DNA of 64,000 nucleotides from NCBI RefSeq assembly GCF_933775445.1, contig NC_065874.1, positions 29,148,501 through 29,212,500 on the forward strand, given 5' to 3'. Origin of the DNA: Argentina anserina (Eukaryota; Streptophyta; Magnoliopsida; Rosales; Rosaceae). A model generated the notes under the pieces. It was not told the DNA's origin and made no database searches. It was given only the letters and a program-made list of their open reading frames with translations. Each line of letters begins with the position of its first letter. Position 1 is the first letter of the stretch. Below, in pieces: positions 46,881 through 57,700 of the stretch. The position numbers and the translations under genes were made by a program.

Positions 46881-49800
46881 GCTCTCCTCTCCGCTCGCCA
46901 GCAATAAGCGCAAATCGGACCCTAAAATCGGCCACTCGATCCGACTCGGTCTCTTTTCACCCCGGCCCGGCCCAAACTCAACCCAGCCCAGCCCATAAAT
47001 GGTGCGGACCGACCCGGCCCGCTTGATCCGACCCGGCCCACTCAATCCGACCCGGTCCACTCAATCCGACCCGGTCCACTCGACCCAACCCGGCCCAGTA
47101 ATAATCAGCAACCCTTTTTGCTGTCAGTGCACACTCACCGACAGTACAAGTGCACCGACGACAGATTATTCTCCATTTTTTGTGGTTTTTTGCTGTCTAA
47201 TCACTGATTTTTACATTGTTTCTTTTTCAATGGGTTCCGGACGCGAAACGGAGGGTTCTCAGCTCCCTAATGTACCGACCTTCGAAGTATCTGTCAAAGG
47301 TTCTGACAGTGGTTCATTTGGGGGCGCCAAGCTCAACGGAACCAATTTCCGTAAATGGAAACGACTTATGGCTGATCATCTTCGAGGCATGCATAAGATG
47401 AGACATGTCACCGGCGTCACTAAGGCTCCTAGTCCTGAGGATATTGTTGCCTACACTAAATGAGACGATGATGATGGTCTTGTCATGTCCGTCTTGTGGA
47501 AAGCTATGAATGATGAGATAGTTGATCTGGTAGAAGCATGTGCTACTGCGCAGGCAATATGGGAGACACTGGCCGGCTTATATACTAATGACTCTGATTT
47601 CATACAAGTTCATGAGTTAATGTGCACAACTTTGGCAATAGACCAGGATGGGCAACCGGTGACGCACTATTTCACCAAACTAAAGAATATTTGGGCTGAG
47701 ATTGATGTGAAACGTCCTTGCATGATCAAAAATCAAGAGGATATTGTTTGGTACCAAAAGGAGAAGGAGCTTAAACGAGTTCACCATTTCCTGAAAGGTC
47801 TTGATGCAAAGCATACCAGCGCGAAAGGTCAATTGCTCCGAATGACCGAACCACCTAGCCTACTCACCGCTTTCACCTATATCTGAAAGGATGAATCTCA
47901 GCAGGAGAGTATTCTTCAGGCACCGGCTATCGTTTCCAGTCTCACTGTTCATGCTCGATCTCCGGCACCACCGCTTCCGCAAGCAACTTCTGCTCCCCTT
48001 CATCGACAAGGACCAGCACCAGGCTTCGGGAATCAGCCCCGTCCTCCTTGCTCTTATTTGCATGATACTAATCATGCTCGTGCAACCTGTTGGAAATTGT
48101 ATCCACACCTTAGGCCTAAAAGGCCTAATTATCGTCCTCAGACTAAAGCAGCTCTTCAATTAGTTCCAGAACCAGATATCTATGGTGTAGTTGGGCATGA
48201 TCATCATACTGCTGGAGGATCACCTACATCCTCCATCGTTGGTCGTGGTCAAATTGGTATGGTTTTAAATATTTCTAACTTTGTTGGTTTTGATACATGA
48301 ATTATTGATTCTAGTGCATCTGATCATATGACTTATGACAAATCTTATTTTACTATATTGTCCCCTCCACCCGTACCGTATGTTACTAATGCTAATGGTG
48401 AGGCATTCCTCGTGTTAGGGACAGTGTCTGTTCCTATTACTCCCACCATAGAGCTTTATAATGTACTCTATGTACCTGCTTTATCTCATCATTTGATATA
48501 TGTTCCCCAATTGAACGTTGACGCTCAGTGCTATGTGACATTTTTTCCTATGTATGTGCTCTTTCAGGATCTTCTCACCGGACGGGTAATTGGTCGGGGG
48601 TATCTGAGGGGCCGGTTGTTTCATCTGGATCTGACATACGCAGGGGAAAAACCAGGGGGACAGTCTCAGACCGCTTTACTCTCCATTTCTGACAAGCTAA
48701 ATGAAGTTTGGTTATGGCATCGTCGCTTAGGGCATCCCTCTTTTAGTGTTATGAAAAAATCCATGCATACTTTGTTTATTAGTGTGGATGAGTCTTCTTT
48801 ATGTTGTGAGACATGTGTTTTGGGCAAGAGTCATCGATCTATTTATTCCCCTAGTACTTCTCCTAAAAATTTCTTCCTTTTGAATTAATTAATTCTGATA
48901 TTTGGGGACCCTTTAAAGAGTCTACTGTGTCAGGAATGCGATATTTTGTGTCATTTATTGATAATTGCACACGTCTTTCATGGATTGTTCGTCTTAAAAA
49001 TAAAGATGAGGTTTTTCCCGCTTTTCGTGCTTTCCATACCTCTGTCCAAACACAATATAATGTCACCATTTGAGTTCTTTGTTCTGATAATGGGGGGGGA
49101 ATGTGTGAATCATGTCTTTCAGGAGTTCTTTAACACACACGGAATTTTTCATCAAACAACGTGTCCTTACACACCTGAGCAAAATAGGGTTTCTGAAAGA
49201 AAAAATCATCATTTACTTGATATGGCTCGGTATATTCTTTTTAGTGCCCACATGCCTAAATACTTTTGGGGTGATACTGTCATTACTTCCGCCCACCTCA
49301 TTAATCGTCTTCCATCTCGTGTCCTTCAGGAGAAAGTTCCCTATGAGGTTCTTGCATCTCATGTCTCATTACCCTCTTTTGATAATCTTCCTGCCCGTGT
49401 TTTCGGTTGTGTTCCTTTTGTTCATCTTCCACAACATCAGCGTTCTAAGTTGGATGTTCGGGCAGTTAAATGTGTGTTTGTTGGGTACGGCGGACATCAG
49501 AAAGGTTACTGGTGCTATCATCCCCATACCCGGAAGTACTATGTCACTATGGATGTTACCTTTTTTGAGGACATGAGTTATTTTACCTCTTATGATACTG
49601 CTCTTCAGGGGGAGAATTCATATTTTGAAGAGCTGTATCATGGAGAGGGGGAGACAAGTAAGCCAATCGATATGGTAACAGGTTCTGTTGAGATTACTAA
49701 TGTGACAGCTACACAGGCACCACCGGAGGTCGTCACTCGAGAGATTCAGGCACTAGAAGATGATAACACAACTGCCCCTCATGTCTCCCGTACAGCTGTT

Positions 49801-50422
49801 TATACCCCTGAACAATGCTCTTCTGGTACAGAAGATCACTCATCTGAGGTTAGTCATAATAGACAATATCTTTTTCCAAATAGGTCTACTCTGGGGCAAC
49901 CAACATAACAATATGAACCTACCCTTCAGACTAAAGCCAAGTATCATGTGGCAAATTTTATATCTACCAAAAGATTATCTAAGTCATATGAGTCATTTGT
50001 GAATCAAATATCTACTGTATCAGTACCTAACAAAGTGCAGGATGCATTGGGAGATCAAAAATGAGGAAAGCAATGGAGGAAGAGATAGAAGCATTATAAA
50101 AGAACAATACTTGGGAGCTTGTACCTCCACCATATGGCAAGAAGATTGTAGGATGTCGTTGGGTGTTTACAGTGAAACATAATCCATATGGGTCAGTAAG
50201 CCGGTATAAAGCACGACTAGTAGCAAAGGGGTTCACCCAAACATATGGCATAGACTATGATGAGACATTTGCACCTGTTGCAAAAATAAACACTATCCGG
50301 GTATTGCTCTCTGTCGCTGCTAACTTGAACTGACCACTTAGGCAGTTTGATGTTAAAAATGCATTCCTTCATGGAAAACTAACAGAGGAAGTATACATGG
50401 ATCTTCCGCCTGGATATGTGAC

Positions 50423-52923
50423 TAGGGGTGGACAAACTGACCCGAAAACCGAAAAAAACCGGACCCGAACCCAAACCGAACCCGAAAAAACCGAAACCCG
50501 AATAAAACCGAACCGAAAATAAAAAAACCGAACCGAACCGAATCTGTTTGGGTTGGGTTTTGGGTTCAGTCCCTTAGAAACCGAACCGACCCGAAAAACC
50601 CGAAGTCAATGGTCAACGTTACAAAACGACATCATTTTGTCATATTTATAATTTTACATTATTATTATTTTTTAAATAAAAAATAGTGTAGTCGGCCTCA
50701 TAGCCTCACATAATTTCTAACTTAATTGACCTAATGTATAAGAGGCGTATTATTTAGCCGTCTTGCTTCCTTCATATAGTCGCTTCATAATGTGATAGTT
50801 TTATTTTAAACTTAATATAAAGGTTATGATATATTAGTTGACACTTAGGCAATCGCCAACTCTAATTCGAAATATGGTCGATCGACACCATCAGATGTGA
50901 TCGTTATATATATCTAGGGACCACGTAAAAATTTCATCCATTTTGGACATGGTTTGACCATTCGTACCTACGGTTAACTAAAAAAGAGGCGTTTTGACAT
51001 ATTGAAACCCCATTGACCGGGGTTTTGCCAAATAGATTTCTTTTGTGCGACCACGCACGATAGGTAATAAAAATTAGGTGATTTCATATATGCAAACAAC
51101 TTTCGGCGTTCGCATATTTGTAATAGGTCCTCCCTTAGGGCATAATAGTGGTGTTTTCGATTTACAGAAAATTCCGACGGTCAAATGAGGTCTGAATTGG
51201 ATGATATTTTTATAGGGTCACTAAATATATATACCGATCACATCAGCTGGTGTCGATCGATCCCTATAAATTTTCTTCATATAGTCGCTTCATAATGCGA
51301 TAGTTTTATTTTAAACCTAATATAAAGGTTATGATACATTAGTTGACACTTAGGTGATCATCAACTCTAATTCGAAATATGGTCGATCGACACCAGCAGA
51401 TATGATCGGTATATATATTTAGGGACCCCGTAAAAATTTCGTCCGTTTTGGACATGGTTTGACCGTTCGGGCTTACGGTCAACCAAAAAAGAGGCGTTTT
51501 CACATAATAAAACCTCATTGACCGGGGTTTTGCCAAATAGATTTCTTCAGTGCGACCGCGCACGATAGGTAACAAAAATTAGTTGACTTCAAATATGCAA
51601 ACGGCTTTCGGCGTTCGCATTTTTGTAATAGGTCATCCCTTAGGGCATAATAGTGGTGTTTTCGATTTACCGAAAATTCCGACGGTCAAATGAGGTCTGA
51701 ACTTGATGAAATTTTTATAGGGTCACTAAATATATATACCGATCACATCAGCTGGTGTCGATTGATCCCTAGAAGTTTTCTTCATATAGTCGCTTCATAA
51801 TGCGATAGTTTTATTTTAAACCTAATATAAAGGTTATGATACATTAGTTCACACTTAGGTGATCGTCAACTCTAATTCGAAATATGGTCGATCGACACCA
51901 GCAGATGTGATCGGTATATATATTTAGGGACCCCGTAAAAATTTCGTCCATTTTGGACATGGTTTGATCGTTCATACCTACGGTCAACCAAAAAAGAGGC
52001 GTTTTCACATAATAAAACCTCATTGACTGGGGTTTTGCCAAATAGATTTCTTCAGTGCGACCACACACGATATGTAACAAAAATTAGGTGACTTCAGATA
52101 TGTAAATGGCTTACGGAGTTCGCATCTTTGTAATGAATCCTCCCTTAGGGCATAATAGTGGTGTTTTCAATTTACCGAAAATTCCAACGGTTAAATGAGG
52201 TCTGAATTGGATGAAATTTGTATAGGGTCACTAAATATATATACCGATCACATCAGCTGGTGTCGATCGACCCCTAGAAGTTTTCTTCATATAGTCGTTT
52301 CATAATGCGATAGTTTTATTTTAAACCTAATATAAAGGTTATGATGCATTAGTTGACACTTAGGTGATCGTCAACTCTAATTCGAAATATGGTCGATCGA
52401 CACCAGCAGATGTGATCGGTATATATATTTAGGGACCCCGTAAAAATTTCGTCCGTTTTGGACATGATTTGACCGTTCGGACTTACGGTCAACCAAAAAA
52501 GAGGTGTTTTCACATAATAAAACCTCATTGACCGGGGTTTTGCCAAATAGATTTCTTCAGTGCGACCGCGCACGATAGGTAACAAAATTAGTTGACTTCA
52601 AATATGCAAACGGCTTTCGGCGTTCGCATCTTTGTAATGGATCCTCCCTTAGGGCATAATAGTGGTTTTCAATTTACCGAAAATTCTGACGGTCAAATGA
52701 GGTCTGAATTAGATGAATTAATATATATATATAATATTACGTATTTTACATACGGGTAAAACCGAAAAAAAACCGAACCGAACCGAACCGTACGGGTTGG
52801 GTTGGGTTGTGGGTTACAGTCTCTAAAATAGAAAAACCGAACCGAACCGAACCGAATTTAAAATTTGGGTTGGGTTATGGGTTTTGTCCAAAACCGAACC
52901 GAATGGACCCGTGTCCACCCCTA
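50423..52923. mobile_element. non-autonomous hAT element, 2.5 kb, nested in copia RT
   Basis: Left TAGGGGTGGACAAACTG and right GTGTCCACCCCTA are inverted ends; TATGTGAC flanks both sides (50415-50422, 52924-52931), a perfect 8-bp hAT target duplication. Taking the insert out rejoins the RT frame at GYVT. Both subterminal regions are packed with CCGAACCGAACC motifs. The interior (50770-52720) is four 505-bp tandem repeats. No transposase is encoded. Confidence 0.94.
50770..52720. repeat. four 505-bp tandem repeats inside the hAT element
   Basis: Units start with CTTCATATAGTCG at 50770, 51275, 51780 and 52285, a period of exactly 505 bp; the last unit is cut at about 435 bp. Units 2-4 each retain a minus-strand 78-codon open frame (51339-51575, 51844-52080, 52349-52585) that is broken in unit 1. 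The peptide (MRFYYVKTPLFWLTV...) matches nothing I know, and high DNA identity alone explains its persistence. Confidence 0.93.
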
Positions 52924-54078
52924 TATGTGACCGCTTCTCCAACTACCTCTGTATGCAGATTGAGAAAGTCTTTGTATGGTCTTAAACAGTCACCTCGTGC
53001 TTGGTTTGGAAGATTCTCACAATTCATGAGGAAAATTGGCTACAGACAGAGTAATTCAGACCACACGATATTTCTCAAACATCAACAAGAGAAGGTAACA
53101 GCCTTAATTATATATGTTGATGATATGGTAGTTACTGTGAATGATACTGTTGAAGTAAATAGATTACAGAAACAGCTTGCCAAAGAGTTTGAGATGAAGG
53201 ATCTAGGTACACTCAAGTACTTCTTAGGCATTGAAGTAGCCCGGGGAAATAAATGTATCTATCTTTGTCAGAGGAAGTACATTCTTGATCTTCTAACAGA
53301 GACATGTATGTTGGACTGCACTCCCATTGATACTCCTATTGAGCAGAACCATCGGTTAGCAGAGTACCCAGATCAAGTCCCTACTAAAAAAACTCGTTAT
53401 CAGAGGATAGTTGGACGCCTAATTTATCTATCACATACCAGACCAGATGTTGCGTATGCAGTGAGTGTAGTGAGTCAGTTCATGTATAATCCCAGTGAGG
53501 ACCACATGGATGCTGTTGCAAGGATTTTGAGGTACTTAAAATCAGCTCCGGGGAGAGGAGTAATGTTCTCTAATCACAATAATATCCTCAAAATTTATGG
53601 CTTCACAGATGCAGACTGAGCTGGAAATATTATATATCGGAGATCCACATCAGGGTACTTTACCTTTGTTGAGGGTAATCTTGTTACATGGAAGAGTAAG
53701 AAACAAAATGTGATAGCACGATCTAGTGCTGAAGCAGAATACAAAGGTATGGCTCAGGGAGTGTGCGAATTGTTATGGCTTAGAAGTTTGCTACAAGATT
53801 TGGATATTAAGCCTAAATGTGTTATGCAGTTGTACTGTGACAACAAAGCAGCCATTGATATTTCCCATAATCATGTGCAACATGATCGTACAAAACATGT
53901 GGAGGTTGATCGTCACTTTATAAAAGAGAAGCTAGACGCGAAGATCATCAGTTTTCCTTTTGTTTCTACAGAAGAGAAACTTGCCGATATGCTCATAAAA
54001 AGAGTGTCTAAAAGGCCTTTTATGATTCACTGAGCAAGTTAGGCATGGTTGATATGTATGCACCAACTTAAGGGGGAG

Positions 54079-54201
54079 TGTCGGCGTGAATTCAGCCGGG
54101 AATCACGGAGTAATTAGTGATAGAATAGTGGTAGAATTAGTCTATATAATCAAGTAGAACCTGTGTATGAATCATTAAGCAATAACAATAATCTTTCAAC
54201 T
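54079..54201 (+). repeat. 3' LTR of the copia element, 123 bp
   Basis: Same length as the 5' LTR with 7 substitutions counted by eye (for example GGCCGGG to AGCCGGG start, GGCAG to GATAG). Preceded by a purine tract AAGGGGGAG and followed by the CTTAT target duplication. Confidence 0.92.
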
Positions 54202-54206
54202 CTTAT

Positions 54207-54669
54207 GACCTGTTAGTCACGTATCAGAGACGTTAAGATTCAACAGTTTCATTTAACCATAATCTTTTTTTTTTTATGTAGGGCAAAGAAATGTCAACTA
54301 AAAAGGAAAACAATTGACACCAATTTGTCAAAATATTGCTGCAAATTTGTCTCTTACATTATATTAAGGCAAGCCAATAAGCCAGGTAGACCATGAATCC
54401 TATTAACATAATCTCCAAACTCTTTCAAACAGTTGATGACTATTGCTACTAACAACCGATCCAAGCTTCCTCATCACAACTCCACAACATCTCATTAGTA
54501 CTAGTTTCAACAACAACTGAAACACAACACAATTGAGAACTCCAAAAACTCTTCAAGAAGCAAAACACAAACCCAATTCAAACCACAGAACACACATTTC
54601 ATTTCAAACCGAAATACCAATATAACAAGACAGAAGCTTCAAAAAGAAAAAGAGAGAGTGAAACTTTAC
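54207..54669 (-). other. rhomboid intron 1, part next to exon 1
   Basis: Intron sequence between the exon 1 donor (AC|GTAAAG at 54669) and the copia target duplication. No other feature is seen. Confidence 0.75.
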
Positions 54670-54824
54670 GTGGATGAAGATGGACCCAGAAGTGGGTTTT
54701 CCTTAAATGGCTGAAACGAAAAGGGACCCAGAAACCTGGCAATGCACTTGTCAGAGCTCTTTGGACAATTATTCACAAACATTGTCACCACAAAAACCAC
54801 AATGTTGACAACCACAAAGCACGG

Positions 54825-55717
54825 TGCTTGGGCCTAAAATAATACTCCGGTATTATCTAGACTATTTAGGCTCGTGGACCGGTCATTTGAGGAAAATATA
54901 TCACAGAGCAAGATTATTTGTCGTATTGGAATAGATTTAGGGGACTATCGCTGTATAGAATCTGAGTTGATTAAAGAAGGTGAATCTAAATCAACTAGGA
55001 GGTTCTCAAGACTTGATTCGCAAGAAAGAACAAGTTGTGTTCTCTATATAAGGGGGTCGAATGCGCAGAATAACACACGCAACGTCAAACAAACTATCGC
55101 GCAACCGCATAGTCAAGTCTCCTCACGGAGCAAAAGTCTCCTCGCGGAGGAAAAGTCCGATTAACTTCGGCAAACCAAGTCTCCTCACGGAGCAAAAGTC
55201 CGACTCGCGTCGGCAACCAAGTCTCCCATCGGAACGGAGCTACCCAGATGTATGCCTCGTGCTGCATGTATCAAACAAGTCCGATTAACCTCGGCAACTA
55301 GAGTAAGTCCATCGAGTCGCTAGCCTAGCTTCTAGCAAACACAAAGTCTGCACTAGTCAACAAATCTCATTCGCGAGAGAGTCCTGCTATTAACGACACA
55401 GTATAAGCTCTGCTTTTCCCCAAGCGGTCAAAAGTAAGATCGGCCATCTACTTGAGGTGGAGTGAAAGGTACCTAGCAACTCCGGTTGTATATAGGTCAT
55501 TCGAACTTCAACGGTTTATCAGCAACTGCGGAGCAATCGTTTGAGAAGAAGACAGTACGTGGAGCGCAATCATCATCAAACAAAGCAAGAGTTGTACCTA
55601 ACTCAAAGGTACTGGCACGCCAGCAACAACAGAGAACGAAGGGTCGAACCGTCTAGGGTTCGACACCGTGGCTTGCTGATTGTTCTCTGAGGAGGATCCG
55701 TTTTCCCAACTCGAACA
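54825..55717 (+). mobile_element. solo LTR, 893 bp, inside rhomboid exon 1
   Basis: Begins TGCTTGGGCC and ends CTCGAACA (TG...CA). CACGG flanks both sides (54820-54824 and 55718-55722), a 5-bp target duplication. The interior has a TATA box CTATATAAGGGG (near 55040) and repeated AAGTCTCCTCACGGAGCAAA / AAGTCCGATTAAC-TCGGC modules, which look like Ty3/gypsy LTR sequence. No internal retrotransposon domains are present, so it is a solo LTR left by recombination. Orientation is opposite to the rhomboid gene. Confidence 0.88.
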
Positions 55718-55872
55718 CACGGCACCAGCCACGATCTCCACCTCTTGAATGGCCTGTAGTCGCCGAACGTCCTCGGCACCGGAGATGGCCCCGCCGGGTG
55801 TACCATGTTGTCACCCCACCGTGGAGTCACCACCTTTATCTCTATCTCAGATTGGTGTTGCCGTCTCTCCAT

Positions 55873-56705
55873 TGCAAATATGTGGCTTTGTTTTCTTCAC
55901 GTTATGGTATGAAATCAGTGATCTTGATTCGGACCCAGAAAACCCATTTGGGTTGCGGAAGCAATGTCAATGTGGGATTGGGATTTCTTGGGATAATTGT
56001 TGGGTGTGTGAGTTTAAACTTTAGAGTCGGTTGCTTTTGTTGAATAAAAATGATAGTTTTATGGGTGGGAGTTTGGTAAGTCTCACAAGTCACAACAAAC
56101 AATTGGCGTCGGATTGAAGATGTTTCTGGATTTGGATTAATGTTTACAAGTGGGAACTTGGTTTGGTGGGAGAGTTGCAGGGCATTAACACGAAGGTGTG
56201 AGTTTGTGTGGCGTTTTTGATTTGGTTTGAGTTGAGTTTGAAATTTGTAGTAGCTGGAAGGGAAGGTTGTTTCTTTACATCTCTGGCCAGCATTGTAGTT
56301 ATGCCAATTGTCATTTCAAGGTACCAAAAAATTTATTGTTTATGATTTGCTGTTAATGTACGGAAATGTTTTTGGCACGGAATTGGTAGTCAATTATTAC
56401 ACCGTGTCTTTCGTTTTGGTAACTTTCAGTGTGTAATGAGTCTGTTTTTTGTTTTTAGGACTTGTTTTTAACAAGACTTTGAACTTATCCAGAAAAGGAG
56501 ATTTCATATTTGACAGGAAATTCTATTGTGCGTGAAGGTATGACATGCAACAGTATTTGACGGGAAATTCTTATTTGACATCACTCGTAGGAGTTGGTGT
56601 CTAGACTCTGATGACTCATTTCAATCTTGTGGCTATGAATTTTTTTTAGTTTATACAAGAATGTAACAAACCACTGTAGAACACGAATCTGAGAACAAAT
56701 AAGAA
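55873..56705. other. rhomboid 5' flank, no other gene seen
   Basis: Immediately upstream (minus strand) of the rhomboid ATG at 55872; probable 5' UTR and promoter. ORFs here have no recognisable domain. Confidence 0.5.
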
Positions 56706-57700
56706 TGCAGACACATGTATAAATAAATGTAATTTATTGAATATCAAGCGCGGGGTTACAATCTTTGGTGAACTCCTCTGATTCTATCTCCGTATGTGAT
56801 TTGGCTCAAGGGTGACATGCACTTGATCTTGAGGATTTGAGTTTGATTTGGATTTGATTTGATGAAGAACGAGCGATTTGGCCGCTTGATGATTCTTCGT
56901 GGACTTGAGTTTGGATTGGATTTGGATTTGATGAAGAACGAGCGATTTGACCGCTTGATGATTCTTCGTGGACTTGAGGTTGGATTTGGATTTGATGAAG
57001 AACGAGCGATTTGGCCGCTTGATGATTCTTCGTGGACTTGAGGTTGGATTTGGATTTGATGAAGAACGAGCGATTTGGCCGCTTGATGATTCTTCGTGGA
57101 CTTGAGGTTGGATTTGGATTTGATGAAGAACGAGCGATTTGGTGACTTGAGGATTCTTCATGGATTTGATGATCTTCGTGGACTTGAGAGACTTCGGGAT
57201 TTGTCGAGAGTGATTCTTGCTCAAGTGATTTCTCTCCTTCTTCTCCAAGTCTAAAAATCCCCCCTCTCTTCATGTTGAAAGGGTGTATTTATAGTGTCAA
57301 GGTTTTTTATTTTATAAAATATTTTAATGACACTAAAATAATAAATTTCTTTAATTGTTTAATTAAATCAATATGTATTTTCTGATTAATTTAAAATTAG
57401 TTATTCTCATAACTAAATTAAACAGAAAATAATTGACTTAATTATGACCGTTAAGAAATTTATTAATTTAATCAAATGTCCGATTCTCATTTCGAATCGT
57501 CAATGACATTCAATTTTCCGATGCAATTCGGAATCACGTAACCTCGATTACGATCATCTGTTTATGTGCTGACACGAGTTTTATTCGGATCTGCACCAAC
57601 TTTGTTGACTTTTGAGCCACGTGTGCAATTTTGTCGGGTCCTTGGTCGATTTAATTATTTAATGAAGATAATTTACTTCATTAAATTTCATGTGTCTACA
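56706..57700 (-). mobile_element. probable solo LTR, 995 bp, with internal minisatellite
   Basis: On the minus strand it starts TGTAGACACATGAAATTTAA and ends CATGTGTCTGCA. It contains a TATA box CTATAAATACACC (near 57290), a GC-richer transcribed part with the minisatellite, and AATAAA near 56735 just before the end. This order (TG, TATA, polyA signal, CA) is that of an LTR. A clear 5-bp target duplication was not found, so the ends could be slightly off or the copy old. Confidence 0.6.
56855..57150. repeat. minisatellite, about five units of ~62 bp
   Basis: Units contain GATGAAGAACGAGCGATTTG, then GCCGCTTGATGATTCTTCG, then TGGACTTGAGGTTGGATTTG, repeated about five times with small length changes. 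It creates open repetitive frames on the minus strand (56784-57273) that I do not take as genes. Confidence 0.88.

Larger units (their letters stand above)
46422..54201 (+). mobile_element. full-length Ty1/copia LTR retrotransposon, inactive, with nested hAT insertion
   Basis: Two 123-bp LTRs (46422-46544 and 54079-54201) begin TGTCGGCGTGAATTC and end TTTCAACT; by eye they differ at 7 positions. CTTAT flanks both sides (46417-46421, 54202-54206). The primer site TGGTATCAGAGCC starts at 46545 (initiator tRNA-Met) and a purine tract AAGGGGGAG precedes the 3' LTR. Gag starts at 47231 (MGSGRETEGS) with a stop at 47461. The protease motif is altered to IIDSSASDHMT (48301 on; usual DSGASDHM) after an in-frame TGA. 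Then come the GAG-preIN motif LWHRRLGHPS, integrase (48890-49600, frameshifted), RT (50050-50422 and 52924-53630, YVDD at 53113-53124) and RNase H to 54033 with a TGA near 53618. The element lies in intron 1 of the rhomboid gene, in the opposite orientation. Confidence 0.95.
44378..55872 (-). pseudogene. RBL: rhomboid-family intramembrane protease, split by two retroelement insertions
   Basis: Minus-strand exons: 1, 55872-55723 plus 54824-54670 (interrupted by a solo LTR and one target-duplication copy); 2, 46071-45905; 3, 45369-45206; 4, 45120-44861; 5, 44498-44378. Leaving out the LTR, the exons total 1017 nt in one frame (338 aa). The N-terminus is cytosolic (SEIEIKV, FGDYRPFKRWRSWLVPC), then TM1 ([15 protein letters not shown]), AWRLLSCLWLHAGLFHVLTN with the HxxxxHxxxN motif, the catalytic Ser in [11 protein letters not shown] and the catalytic His in NFAHIGGF; the C-terminus is Cys-rich (EYCSWCHYLSCVPTSKWKC). 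Rhomboids cut membrane proteins within the bilayer. All catalytic residues remain. The LTR falls in codons just before TM1, so translation from the first ATG would run into the LTR and stop after about 89 residues. A copia element fills intron 1. An internal start could only give a form lacking TM1. Confidence 0.88.

Noticed and set aside
46544..47026. Overlapping Pro/Arg/Ser-rich ORFs on both strands
   Set aside because: GC-rich copia leader; open in several frames by composition, before the gag start.
56784..57273. Two overlapping ~155-codon minus-strand ORFs
   Set aside because: They are produced by the ~62-bp minisatellite, which stays open in more than one frame; low-complexity peptide and LTR context.
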